Virus record (IMG/VR): IMGVR_UViG_3300033981_002454
Span: 23,102-87,101 of that record
Length of the DNA: 64,000 nucleotides
From: a virus
Reading direction: 5' to 3' (one strand)
The notes under the pieces are model-generated. The model was not told the origin of the DNA. It was given only the letters and a program-made list of their open reading frames with translations, and did not search any database. Made by a program: the position numbers and the translations under genes. Shown here piece by piece: positions 26,108-33,371 of the stretch (its first letter is position 1; the number at the start of each line of letters is the position of its first letter).

Positions 26108-26745
26108 CAGCCAAGTCCCCCGAGGCCAGGGAAGCCCTCGAAGCCATACGAGGACAGCGCTGCTCCAGCCCCGCCATAGCCAGCCAGTGCCTGGGTCCGG
26201 CGCTGCCGCTCTTGTTCCGCTTCTGCCAGAATCTGTTCGCGATAGGCGCGCTTGTCGTTCTCCTGCATGGCCATGGCGACCTGGTTGTAGCGCTCGATGG
26301 CGCTATTGGTGAAGGGGTTCTGGACGACGCCAGACCCCCAGAGCGCTGTTTCGGCCCCCATGCCGGCCACACCCTGGATGCCCATTTCCCAGCCTGGAGA
26401 TAGCGGGCGCTTGCTGACACGGCCAATCCCTCTACTCAAACCCGCGCCGAGCAGTCGTCCCCCCATCCCGACGGGAATCGAGGTGGCCGCGTCAAATGCT
26501 GCGGCACCGGCTCTTTCCCCGAATGACGCGCCTTCGTATCCTGTGGCCCTGTCTTGTCCGGGCAGGGAGAAGCCAGTCATTCCAGCAAAGAGGAGGTTGC
26601 TGCCCAGGTCCATGGCGATATCTGGCGCCGCAGCGGAGAGGGACTCCATGGAGCGAATGCGCGGACCAGCGGCCAACCCCGGGTAGAGGACCTTGAGTGC
26701 CTTCGAGGCGAACGGAGCAGCAGCTGCAAATCGAAGGGGAAGCAT
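26107..26745 (-). CDS. Probable internal virion protein F
   Basis: This 212-residue Ala/Gly-rich protein (MLPLRFAAAAPFASKALKVL) has a central amphipathic region and a charged helix (AYREQILAEAEQERQRRTQA), then a Gly/Tyr-rich end (GYGGAGAALSSYGFEGFPGL). It is coupled to the next gene by a one-base overlap and lies seven bases after the previous gene. No family is recognised. It probably belongs with the other internal virion candidates. Confidence 0.6.
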   Translation of the reverse strand: MLPLRFAAAAPFASKALKVLYPGLAAGPRIRSMESLSAAAPDIAMDLGSNLLFAGMTGFSLPGQDRATGYEGASFGERAGAAAFDAATSIPVGMGGRLLGAGLSRGIGRVSKRPLSPGWEMGIQGVAGMGAETALWGSGVVQNPFTNSAIERYNQVAMAMQENDKRAYREQILAEAEQERQRRTQALAGYGGAGAALSSYGFEGFPGLGGLG

Positions 26746-26751
26746 GGCGTG

Positions 26752-27045
26752 TTAGGCGGAAGGGCCTGGTTGGGGTCCGAAGTTCATCCCGGGCCCGGCC
26801 AAATGACGCGCCGTCCACTCCTCGAAGTAGCCAGGGTTCTTGGCGGCGTCCTCTCCGAAAGGGGCGTACATTCCAACCCGGTCAAATTCAGGTGATCCGA
26901 TTGTCTTGGCCATTCCATGGCTGCGCGGCAGGGGGCCAGAAGGGTTGTCGCCCTGTTTCCTCTTGGCCTCAAGACCCTTCGCAAGTCCATACATCACGGA
27001 CCTGTCTCGTGCTTGTTGTCGCGCCGGATTTAGCGGGAAAGCCAC
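26752..27045 (-). CDS. Small hypothetical virion-operon protein
   Basis: This 97-residue soluble protein is basic at its N-terminus (MAFPLNPARQQARDRSVMYG) and proline-rich at its end. It contains FEEWTARHLAGPG and has no membrane segment. It lies between the largest gene of the operon and protein F with short gaps. Nothing in the sequence shows its function. Confidence 0.58.
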   Translation of the reverse strand: MAFPLNPARQQARDRSVMYGLAKGLEAKRKQGDNPSGPLPRSHGMAKTIGSPEFDRVGMYAPFGEDAAKNPGYFEEWTARHLAGPGMNFGPQPGPSA

Positions 27046-27080
27046 AAAGGAATACCAGCCTCACCACAGTCTAGGAGGAA

Positions 27081-29561
27081 TCAATTTGGCTGGAAAACCC
27101 TGTTCCTGCTTCTGAGTTGAGCGAGCAGCCCGAGACTTTCCAACTCTTCCTGCGTAGCCGGCAATTCATCTCTGCCTAGTGGGCGGACGGAGGGTTCAAT
27201 CTGTTCCCTCCTGTAAGTCGAGGCAGAGGGATTTACGCGTGAGGCGGGGAAGAACTCTCCCTGTTGGGTGGATGCATTTCTGACTCCTGCGCGTGGCACG
27301 CTTGCGGCCCGGCGCGCCATATAGTCTGCCACTTCGTCGATGTAGCTTGGAGTGTATTGGCCGCCCAAGTCGCTCACTGGTAGAGACATCTGGCCCGATT
27401 GACGCAGTATCCTCCTGGCGGCCTCTGCTTGAGGATGGGCTTCATTGAGATTGATCCCCAGCTGCACGACTCTCGGGTCCACTCGAGGTGCTGCCGTGGA
27501 CCGCTCGAAGCCTTGAGGTCTCCAGGTCTTCCAGAATTCGTTTGGTGATGACTGCCCTGCCGAGGGGGTTTCCGTCGCCGCGCCAGTGAGGGGGGCAAGG
27601 AGGTCTCGCCGGGCCCCGCCGGAGGAGCCCAATACCTCCTGCTCGAGGATTCTCCTTGCGTGGCTGCCCGGTCGGAACAGATGAGACAGCCTTGGATCCC
27701 CTTGGATCTGTTCTGCTGTCAGGCGTCCACTCGCAAGCATCGGAGCAATGACGTCCCTGATCCCATCGGCAGTCCTCGGGCTTTGCATAAAAGCCCCCTT
27801 GCCAAGCCGATTCAATGTGCCCTCGAACCCCGATTCGTACTGGCTCATTCCGCCACGTCGTGACCCAAATTCCTCTCCCCTGATTCGCTCAAGGGGCGTG
27901 GGCATAAGGAATGAAGGCCCCTCCGCCCGCTCCTGCAAGGGCAAGAATCGGCCTGTGTAAGTGCCGCCTCGGTCAACCTCGGGCACTATCGATTGAAGAA
28001 GCTGGCCATCTTTGTAGACGTCAAGCCGACCTCCAAACGAATTCATTGGCCGACCCGTCTCGCTGTCGATATCGGCAGACTGCTGCCTGAGCATGGCAAC
28101 ACGCGCTTTCAATCCCTCAGGGGAAACACTCAGCAAGGGGGTGTCAGCCGAGACAATTTCAAATCCTTCGTCAGACTTCGTCAACAGAGCAGCAAGGCTT
28201 ACAGGGCGATCAGCCTGCGGCGCAAGTCTTGTCCGGACCTGTAACTGGGGGATGTTGTTTAGCTCTGCCCTGATGAAGTCGTCGTCTCGATTTAGTGGAA
28301 GGCCGACCCTGTATGCCTGCTCAGGAACCTGCTTCACGTAGTCACCATAGGGGCCTCTCATCGCGATATCACGCGTCATCATGAGTGGCTCGTCGCCATC
28401 CATCGGTGCAAAGATTGGCTTGCCGTCTAAATGGCCGATAAGGGTTCCATCTGGTTCCGAGAGGGGCTTGAACCGACCGTTGCGCCACGCTTGAATCAGC
28501 GCCGATCTCGGCATTATTGGGGTTTTGGCCTCTTCTTGAATTTCCCTGACGCGCTCTCCAAGTAGGACGTCTTTTGTTCGCTCGAACGCGGCAGTGCTAT
28601 CCGGATTCGGTGTTGCCTGGTCGACAGCGATTTGCGGGTCTATCATTGTTCTCCTTGCGATCCCATCAGCGCCGACGACGACGATTGGTTCCAGGGAGTT
28701 CAATGCCGCCTCAGTTCCAATTGCTCTTTGTCGCAGCGAGATCGTCCCAGGATCTTGAGACCTAAACCCCAGCGCATCGCCCGAAAGGCGTTCATTTTCC
28801 AGTGACTCACTGGCATAGCGCCCCCTGGCTGCTAAGGGCGTGTCTGACGGAAGGCCGGTTTTCCAGTCGATAGGAAATGTTTCGACTGGCGCCCCTCCCG
28901 AGTAATCCATGGACACCCGATCTCTGTATAACGGGGTCCGAGGGGCTTCACTGAGGAATTCGCGGTAGAAATCAATCCGGGCGGGGTCTTGGTCTAGTCC
29001 AAGGCTCCGATTTCTGGAGTCGGGGGAGCTGAGTCCAAGGGACGTGGTTTTCGGGTGGCCGCGCTTCGCTTCAGCAGGGGAGGGGGTCAAGAATTCACCT
29101 CTGCTTATGAGCTCTTTCCTGGTGTTTTTCCCTGTAATCGAGGGATCGACGACCGTTACAGAATCAGCAATCCCCGAAATTAGGCTTGCCAGCGAGCTTT
29201 TTAAGGGAGTTCGCTCTGGGGTGTCTTCAGGCTCGTAAAAGGGGCGCGACACGCTAGAAACATTGTTTGGCCGCTGTCCTAGTTCCTCTTCGGAGGGCGT
29301 AAACCACCTTCCTTGGGCCACGCTTCCGCGGTCAGCCAGTGGAGGTTCGTAGGGGATGACAGAAATCGGTTCGATGCTGCGATTTCCACCCAGGTAGGCC
29401 TCCGTGACGGGGAAAGCTACTTCCTGTCTTGTCCCGTCTGGACGAGGTAAGCCAAAAACTCCCCCACCAACGGTCTTGAATTTGCGTCGCCCTGCTACTT
29501 CGAGCCCATTCCACCTGTCGGGCAAGCGACCTGGAGAACCAAAAAACCCTGATTGCACCAC
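27081..29561 (-). CDS. Large hypothetical virion protein
   Basis: This 826-residue protein is the second gene of the leftward operon. It is hydrophilic, with many short Pro/Arg/Ser-rich stretches and few long helices, and shows no catalytic motif I can name. Parts such as AGDLDGKPIFAPM-type strands and a C-terminal R-x-L-G-R-D-E-L-P-A-T-Q-E-E-L segment look folded. The start used is ATG 29561. It may be a large internal or tail-associated structural protein; the size is unusual for a non-structural phage gene. The assignment is from context. Confidence 0.6.
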   Translation of the reverse strand: MVQSGFFGSPGRLPDRWNGLEVAGRRKFKTVGGGVFGLPRPDGTRQEVAFPVTEAYLGGNRSIEPISVIPYEPPLADRGSVAQGRWFTPSEEELGQRPNNVSSVSRPFYEPEDTPERTPLKSSLASLISGIADSVTVVDPSITGKNTRKELISRGEFLTPSPAEAKRGHPKTTSLGLSSPDSRNRSLGLDQDPARIDFYREFLSEAPRTPLYRDRVSMDYSGGAPVETFPIDWKTGLPSDTPLAARGRYASESLENERLSGDALGFRSQDPGTISLRQRAIGTEAALNSLEPIVVVGADGIARRTMIDPQIAVDQATPNPDSTAAFERTKDVLLGERVREIQEEAKTPIMPRSALIQAWRNGRFKPLSEPDGTLIGHLDGKPIFAPMDGDEPLMMTRDIAMRGPYGDYVKQVPEQAYRVGLPLNRDDDFIRAELNNIPQLQVRTRLAPQADRPVSLAALLTKSDEGFEIVSADTPLLSVSPEGLKARVAMLRQQSADIDSETGRPMNSFGGRLDVYKDGQLLQSIVPEVDRGGTYTGRFLPLQERAEGPSFLMPTPLERIRGEEFGSRRGGMSQYESGFEGTLNRLGKGAFMQSPRTADGIRDVIAPMLASGRLTAEQIQGDPRLSHLFRPGSHARRILEQEVLGSSGGARRDLLAPLTGAATETPSAGQSSPNEFWKTWRPQGFERSTAAPRVDPRVVQLGINLNEAHPQAEAARRILRQSGQMSLPVSDLGGQYTPSYIDEVADYMARRAASVPRAGVRNASTQQGEFFPASRVNPSASTYRREQIEPSVRPLGRDELPATQEELESLGLLAQLRSRNRVFQPN

Positions 29562-29648
29562 GAATCGAGCGCGTCTTGCTGTCAGACCAGTCTATCGGGG
29601 TTGATTTTGTTGTCTTACGGGGACACGGGGCGCCTGATTTTCCCTGAA

Positions 29649-30179
29649 TCAGCCCTTGCGTGACTCGTCTTCGGCCATTTGCTCGTCAATCTCTTTACGA
29701 GCGCTATTCATTTCGTTCTCGCTGCAGGTTCCGTGGCCGCATAACCCTCTTTCCTCCATGAAATAGCCATTCCCTTGCAGTATCCAGCGCATGCGTGCGG
29801 CATCGGCGGCCTCGCTGGTGTCTGGTGGGCGGCGGACTGTGCGGAGCTCCTCAGCAAGCCTTTGTTGTCCCTTCTCCACCAGGAACTTTGCGCACTCTTC
29901 CAGTTCTTCTTCGCGAGCTCGTTGCAGCGCGTAGCCAGGCGTCGGGGTTGCTTTGATGGGAGCTGCCGCCTCAGCCCATGGAACGGGGAACAGGCGTGAA
30001 TCGTCATGCCCAGGGACCCGCCCTGCGAAAGCGGACAGGCCGCCAGGCACCGCAGCAGCCCCTCCTCCTGCGCTTCTTTCTGTGGGGCGACGCCAGCCCT
30101 GTCGTCCGGATTCCACAGCCCAGAAGTGATCCGGCGAATTAGGGGGATTCGTTGGGTGCTGGGGTTTTGGATCGGTCAT
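29649..30179 (-). CDS. First gene of the leftward operon, hypothetical
   Basis: This protein of 176 residues is read from ATG 30179 (MTDPKPQHPTNPPNSPDHFW), which has a CGGAG ribosome site; the open frame extends to 30374, but that part looks non-coding. The N-terminal half is Pro/Ala/Gly-rich and disordered. The C-terminal half is a charged helix (RAREEELEECAKFLVEKGQQ) with a small Cys/His cluster (RGLCGHGTCSENE). No family is recognised. Being first after the divergent switch region, it could be a virion protein or a late-gene factor. Confidence 0.6.
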   Translation of the reverse strand: MTDPKPQHPTNPPNSPDHFWAVESGRQGWRRPTERSAGGGAAAVPGGLSAFAGRVPGHDDSRLFPVPWAEAAAPIKATPTPGYALQRAREEELEECAKFLVEKGQQRLAEELRTVRRPPDTSEAADAARMRWILQGNGYFMEERGLCGHGTCSENEMNSARKEIDEQMAEDESRKG

Positions 30180-30299
30180 TGGGGCTGCTCCGATGGTTGG
30201 CTGCGCTTGCGTGCTGTGTCGCGCACTGCGAATCATAACGCCTTTCACCCCATGAATCAAACAACAGAAGCAAGCTCCCCTATGGAATTCTGAAAATTT

Positions 30300-30558
30300 T
30301 TTGCGGCGCGCCCCATACATTAAAAACCCCCCACGCAAAATGGGAACCTGGGAGGAAAAAAAAAGATTAGGCATGTAGCGCCCCTGTCAGCAGCGGTAGC
30401 AAGCGCCGCGAGCGGAGCAGCGAGGGGGGATACGTGCCTTGCCGCAACGCGTAGCAGTAGGTCGCGTAGCTAATGCATAGCAGCAGCTAGCGCCAATGCA
30501 GCGGATGCAGCAGCAGCAGCGATAGCTGCGGCATACGCTATACCTCCCTGGTTCCTTT
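30300..30558. other. Unexplained GC-rich part of the divergent switch region
   Basis: Between the leftward virion operon and the rightward early genes, about 30362-30540 is packed with GCAGC/TAGC words (for example GCAGCAGCAGCGATAGC at about 30508) and short self-complementary pieces. There is a run of nine A at about 30355-30363. I see no convincing ORF, tRNA or terminator. A replication origin, packaging site or structured leader RNA are all possible; nothing here decides between them. Confidence 0.4.
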
Positions 30559-30770
30559 TATCCTTTCTATACTTTTGCTACACTCCCTATACTACGCTCT
30601 ACTCTTATACTCTACCCTCACTATCTCTATCTTACCCTTACATCTCTCATCCTCCCCTTCCCTTGCAGCACCTGCTATCTCTCGCTTCCCTAGCTCCCTA
30701 CACTACACTCCCGCTCCCGCTCCTACTCACACACACTCACGCACGCAGCGCGGTTGCACTACTCGTGATC
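30559..30770 (+). promoter_or_regulatory. Pyrimidine-rich tract with three TATACT boxes
   Basis: Roughly 210 bases of the plus strand are mostly C and T. Three exact TATACT hexamers occur at 30568, 30588 and 30606, about one or two helix turns apart, with CTAC/CTAT words repeating every ten or so bases between them. They resemble -10 boxes of early promoters; no good -35 boxes are seen. The first rightward gene and the first hairpin element follow. Promoter function is inferred. Confidence 0.4.
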
Positions 30771-30788
30771 ACATCATCAGTGAAGCAA

Positions 30789-30814
30789 CTCAGCAGTGCA
30801 CACCATCTGTTGAG
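30789..30814 (+). promoter_or_regulatory. Early-gene hairpin element, copy 1
   Basis: The sequence CTCAGCAG-tgcacaccat-CTGTTGAG forms an eight-pair stem with one G.T pair and a ten-base loop, 63 bases before ATG 30878. It is one of ten copies sharing the 5' arm TCAGCAGTG. Confidence 0.75.
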
Positions 30815-30877
30815 AAGCATAGCGCTTTCACGGGAGATAAGCGCCCGACAACTACTGCTATTGCAGCAGCAACCTCA

Positions 30878-31057
30878 ATGGCTACCGTCATTCTTACTGA
30901 TCGGATCTACCGCTTCAGCACTCTCAATCCTGAGACCGTGGCAGTTAGCGTCTACCCCCTCAAGGGAGCGCGTGGGCTATGGCCCCAATCCACGAGTTAC
31001 TGCATCGAGAGGGCTCGCCGCCTTCTCGCCACACTTCGGACTCAGGCGATTGCTTGA
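30878..31057 (+). CDS. Small early protein
   Basis: This 59-residue protein starts at ATG 30878 (MATVILTDRIYRFSTLNPET) and has no membrane segment. It resembles a small beta-rich domain followed by a basic helix (YCIERARRLLATLRTQAIA). It has its own upstream hairpin element and a strong terminator just after it, so it is probably a single-gene transcription unit and the first rightward gene. No Shine-Dalgarno sequence precedes it. The family is unknown. Confidence 0.65.
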   Translation: MATVILTDRIYRFSTLNPETVAVSVYPLKGARGLWPQSTSYCIERARRLLATLRTQAIA

Positions 31058-31063
31058 TCCCTT

Positions 31064-31096
31064 AGCCCCTGGTCCTTTACTGGATCAGGGGCTTTT
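31064..31096 (+). terminator. Rho-independent terminator after first early gene
   Basis: AGCCCCTG pairs with CAGGGGCT around a 13-base loop, followed by TTTTC. It ends 13 bases before hairpin element copy 2. Confidence 0.85.
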
Positions 31097-31109
31097 CTTG
31101 TTGAACCTT

Positions 31110-31133
31110 CTCAGCAGTGCACACCACCTGCTT
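31110..31133 (+). promoter_or_regulatory. Early-gene hairpin element, copy 2
   Basis: CTCAGCAGTGCACACC is followed by ACCTGCT; AGCAG pairs with CTGCT. It lies directly after a terminator and five bases before the GTG start at 31139. Confidence 0.75.
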
Positions 31134-31138
31134 TCCGC

Positions 31139-31327
31139 GTGACTCTTCCCTCTAATCTCCACTTCGGCTACGACATCTGGTACGGGCCCGTCCTCTGCTC
31201 CAATACCCTCCACGCAGTGGATGAGGCCCTGGGCTATCAAGACAGCCCCCTCGATGTCCTGAGATCCCTAACCTTCATCCCTGTCGGCCTTGAGTATTCT
31301 CGATGGCCACAGCTCACCATCTCCTAG
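31139..31327 (+). CDS. Small early protein
   Basis: This 62-residue protein starts at GTG 31139 (MTLPSNLHFGYDIWYGPVLC), only five bases after hairpin copy 2, so the hairpin would overlap the ribosome landing site. It is rich in aromatic residues and contains no known motif. Terminators on both sides and its own element mark it as an independent unit. The later in-frame codons give no better start. Confidence 0.55.
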   Translation: MTLPSNLHFGYDIWYGPVLCSNTLHAVDEALGYQDSPLDVLRSLTFIPVGLEYSRWPQLTIS

Positions 31328-31351
31328 TGCCACATCTGGCACCCCCTACCC
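31325..31351 (+). repeat. GTGCC-GGCAC stop-codon hairpin, copy 1
   Basis: TAGTGCCACATCTGGCACCC includes the stop codon of the preceding gene. GTGCC (31327-31331) pairs with GGCAC (31338-31342). The same sequence recurs at 32096. Confidence 0.7.
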
Positions 31352-31353
31352 TC

Positions 31354-31389
31354 GCCCCGCTTGGAGTCGTCCAAGTGGGGCTTTTTCGC
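31354..31389 (+). terminator. Rho-independent terminator
   Basis: GCCCCGCTTGGA pairs with TCCAAGTGGGGC (one mismatch-type pair) around GTCG, followed by five T. Hairpin element copy 3 begins nine bases later. Confidence 0.9.
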
Positions 31390-31397
31390 TGGACCTT

Positions 31398-31420
31398 CTC
31401 AGCAGTGGACACCACTGCTT
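31398..31420 (+). promoter_or_regulatory. Early-gene hairpin element, copy 3
   Basis: AGCAGTGG-aca-CCACTGCT is a perfect eight-pair stem, six bases before ATG 31427. Two G/C changes from the usual core (TGG for TGC) are matched in the opposite arm. Confidence 0.8.
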
Positions 31421-31426
31421 CGACTT

Positions 31427-31591
31427 ATGGCAACCGCCTCCCCTCGCTCAGTGGCTGATCTCAATTGGCTCATTTCTCACGTCTCCGAGCGTTCTCGTGC
31501 GGGCGATCTTGAGGCGCAGGAACGCTTATCCGAGCTTCTCTGCGAACTCGAGGACCGCCTGGAGGCCAGCGGCTTCTACGACCGCAACTGA
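31427..31591 (+). CDS. Small early protein
   Basis: This 54-residue protein (MATASPRSVADLNWLISHVS...ERLSELLCELEDRLEASGFY) is helical and acidic, with a heptad-like leucine pattern in its second half, so it may dimerise. No known family. It is flanked by terminators and has its own hairpin element six bases upstream in place of a Shine-Dalgarno sequence. Confidence 0.65.
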   Translation: MATASPRSVADLNWLISHVSERSRAGDLEAQERLSELLCELEDRLEASGFYDRN

Positions 31592-31606
31592 ACTCTCACG
31601 CCATCC

Positions 31607-31643
31607 GCCCCTGACTCCGCTCCGCGGGGATCGGGGGCTTTTT
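31607..31643 (+). terminator. Rho-independent terminator
   Basis: GCCCC...GCGG / CCGC...GGGGGC forms a stem with a small interior loop and is followed by five T. It separates the preceding small gene from hairpin copy 4. Confidence 0.75.
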
Positions 31644-31654
31644 CACTGAGTCCA

Positions 31655-31677
31655 CTCAGCAGTGGACACCACCTTCT
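31655..31677 (+). promoter_or_regulatory. Early-gene hairpin element, copy 4 (weak stem)
   Basis: CTCAGCAGTGGACACCACC keeps the conserved 5' arm, but the 3' arm pairs only as GTGG/CCAC. It lies eight bases before ATG 31686. Confidence 0.6.
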
Positions 31678-31685
31678 TCGTTTCT

Positions 31686-31910
31686 ATGTCCCTTACATCC
31701 CTTTCCGATTTCCAGCTCCATCAACTAGCTGACCAGCTCGCCGACCAATACCGCCTCACGGAAGACGCATCCGTGGATGACCGCCTTATGGAGGTCTTCC
31801 GCGAAATGTCCCGCCGTGAGCACGCCATAGATGACCACTCCATGCAGGCTTTCTTCGACACGTCCTACCGTGAGCAAGTAGCCGAAATCCCTGTCATCGA
31901 CTGGCTATGA
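31686..31910 (+). CDS. Small early protein
   Basis: This 74-residue protein (MSLTSLSDFQLHQLADQLAD) is acidic and fully helical. An earlier in-frame ATG at 31662 lies inside the hairpin element, so 31686 is preferred. Its stop overlaps the next start (ATGA at 31907-31910), so the two are coupled. The family is unknown. Confidence 0.65.
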   Translation: MSLTSLSDFQLHQLADQLADQYRLTEDASVDDRLMEVFREMSRREHAIDDHSMQAFFDTSYREQVAEIPVIDWL

Positions 31911-32098
31911 GCATCAACCACGCCTGGATGGGCTCCGCGATCGAATGCATGCACATGCGTGCTATCGATAGCGATGGAGACTACCGATCCCATCCCGACT
32001 ACAACGCCGGATGGAATCTCTTCTCCTCCTCCTCCTTCATGCCCATAGGGGACATGCTCCTCTCCCCAGAGGAGGATGATCCCCGCTGGTACACCTAG
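31907..32098 (+). CDS. Small early protein
   Basis: This 63-residue protein (MSINHAWMGSAIECMHMRAI) is rich in Met, Asp and Trp and has no recognised domain. It is translated with the previous gene through a four-base overlap and ends inside a copy of the GTGCC-GGCAC hairpin. Confidence 0.6.
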   Translation: MSINHAWMGSAIECMHMRAIDSDGDYRSHPDYNAGWNLFSSSSFMPIGDMLLSPEEDDPRWYT

Positions 32099-32121
32099 TG
32101 CCACATCTGGCACCCCCTACC
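32096..32121 (+). repeat. GTGCC-GGCAC stop-codon hairpin, copy 2
   Basis: This is an exact copy of the element at 31325: TAGTGCCACATCTGGCACCC including the stop codon, directly followed by a terminator. Confidence 0.7.
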
Positions 32122-32124
32122 CCT

Positions 32125-32159
32125 GCCCCATCCGGCTATCCCCCGGGTGGGGCTTTTTT
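32125..32159 (+). terminator. Rho-independent terminator
   Basis: GCCCCA-t-CCGG pairs with CCGG-g-TGGGGC, followed by six T. Hairpin element copy 5 begins directly after it. Confidence 0.88.
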
Positions 32160-32160
32160 A

Positions 32161-32202
32161 GTGAGCCTTCTCAGCAGTGCCACCTGCTGTCTACGGCTCA
32201 CA
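32161..32202 (+). promoter_or_regulatory. Early-gene hairpin element, copy 5
   Basis: The inner stem CAGCAG-tgccac-CTGCTG is enclosed by an outer stem GTGAGCC/GGCTCAC of seven pairs. The next start, ATG 32239, is 36 bases away. Confidence 0.85.
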
Positions 32203-32238
32203 TCCCTTCGCCCCGGTTAGCAACCGGGCTACCCCTCA

Positions 32239-32508
32239 ATGACCGAGAACAACCTTCATTCTCTGTCTATTGATCTACGCTTGCTCGCAAGGGCAAGCAT
32301 CTGGACCTGCCCCTCCACTGGGCGGGTCCTCCAAGGCTCTATCGATCGCAAAATCGAAGCCCTCCGTGAGGTCATCCTTGATGCCCTCTGGGCCAAGCAA
32401 GATGGCCTCACCATCACCCAGCAGATGGTCGCCGCTGTCACCACAGCACGCACCCTCTGCCTCGATAACCAGCAAACGCTTCGCCAGCTGCGGCGAGCGG
32501 CTGCCTGA
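32239..32508 (+). CDS. Small early protein
   Basis: This 89-residue helical protein (MTENNLHSLSIDLRLLARAS) has a basic C-terminal helix (TLRQLRRAAA). It contains no catalytic motif. It has its own hairpin element and no Shine-Dalgarno sequence. A role in early takeover of the host is possible but nothing specific is visible. Confidence 0.65.
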   Translation: MTENNLHSLSIDLRLLARASIWTCPSTGRVLQGSIDRKIEALREVILDALWAKQDGLTITQQMVAAVTTARTLCLDNQQTLRQLRRAAA

Positions 32509-32518
32509 TGTATCTTCT

Positions 32519-32540
32519 GGGGTGTCATACCTGGCACCCC
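32519..32540 (+). repeat. Stop-proximal hairpin, variant copy 3
   Basis: GGGGTG pairs with CACCCC around TCATACCTGG. It resembles the GTGCC-GGCAC elements at 31325 and 32096, with the outer pairs changed on both sides. Confidence 0.6.
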
Positions 32541-32560
32541 TCCCTTTGGTCCTATTCACT

Positions 32561-32599
32561 GAGCCAAATCAGCAGTGCACACCGCCTGTTGTGCGGCTC
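32561..32599 (+). promoter_or_regulatory. Early-gene hairpin element, copy 6
   Basis: The inner stem CAGCAG/CTGTTG (one G.T) is enclosed by an outer stem GAGCC/GGCTC. The next start, ATG 32623, is 23 bases away. Confidence 0.82.
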
Positions 32600-32622
32600 A
32601 ATACCCCTCACTGGAAATCCCC

Positions 32623-33186
32623 ATGTCCACTGCCACCAAGTCCAAGCCTTCCTCTACCGCCACCCCCGTGGCACCTGAAGCTCCCGAAGAACAGCCCATC
32701 TTTGGTATCTACGAAGAGCTCGTCGCTGAGCTCGAAGCCGCCAAGGCAAGAATCACTGAGCTGGAGTCCTCAGGCGAACAGCTCAATCAAATCCTTTGGC
32801 TCCAAAAGACTCCCCCTAGGGGCTCTCGCCAGGGCTTCACTGACGGCGGCACGCCCTTTATTGAGTTTGGTGCCCAATTTGCGACTTTCAACAAGAAGAC
32901 CAATTCCAGGGTTTTCGGCGCCTGGAAGAACTTCACCGCATACGGCGAACTCGCTGAGACCATCGGTGAATTCTTCAACACAGACGATCGCCTCGTGCGC
33001 ATCACTGCATACGAGCGCCCCTGGCACGGCACTGTTGCCGGTCCAGAGGGCCCTGTAAGCACCCGCAACACCGAATGGATCGTTGTCTCCTTCCAGCCCG
33101 TCGCAAGGCTGGATAGCCCCTCTCCGATGAGCGAGCCCGAGGCTCCCTTCTCGGGTGAGCCCACCTCGGAGGAAGTTTCCTTCTGA
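32623..33186 (+). CDS. SSB-like / OB-fold candidate protein
   Basis: This 187-residue protein starts at ATG 32623 (MSTATKSKPSSTATPVAPEA). It has a short coiled segment (LVAELEAAKARITELESSG). A beta-rich domain follows at about residues 70-160 (FIEFGAQFATFNKKTNSRVF, then RLVRITAYERPWHG and EWIVVSFQPV) with the strand rhythm of an OB fold. The end is acidic (EAPFSGEPTSEEVSF), as in single-strand binding proteins. Such a protein would coat phage single-stranded DNA. The assignment is by eye. Another candidate lies at 50063-50752. Confidence 0.5.
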   Translation: MSTATKSKPSSTATPVAPEAPEEQPIFGIYEELVAELEAAKARITELESSGEQLNQILWLQKTPPRGSRQGFTDGGTPFIEFGAQFATFNKKTNSRVFGAWKNFTAYGELAETIGEFFNTDDRLVRITAYERPWHGTVAGPEGPVSTRNTEWIVVSFQPVARLDSPSPMSEPEAPFSGEPTSEEVSF

Positions 33187-33371
33187 GGTACATCCAGGCC
33201 CCGCCCGGGTGGGGCCCTAATCCATCCAGTGGCCCCTTCCATGGCCGTTGCTCGGCCTCTCCTGGAGTCCATAACCATCAAGCAATTGTGTGTCCTAGCG
33301 CTCTTACAGAGCCGTGCCGGGCGACTTGCTAGCCATGGCATGCGGGCTAACCTCCTCTCAATTCTTTTCTT

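Noticed and set aside
30575-30877. Upstream extension of the first early gene over the pyrimidine-rich tract
   Set aside because: The extension is Ser/Pro/Leu low-complexity produced by C/T-rich DNA and would run through hairpin copy 1.
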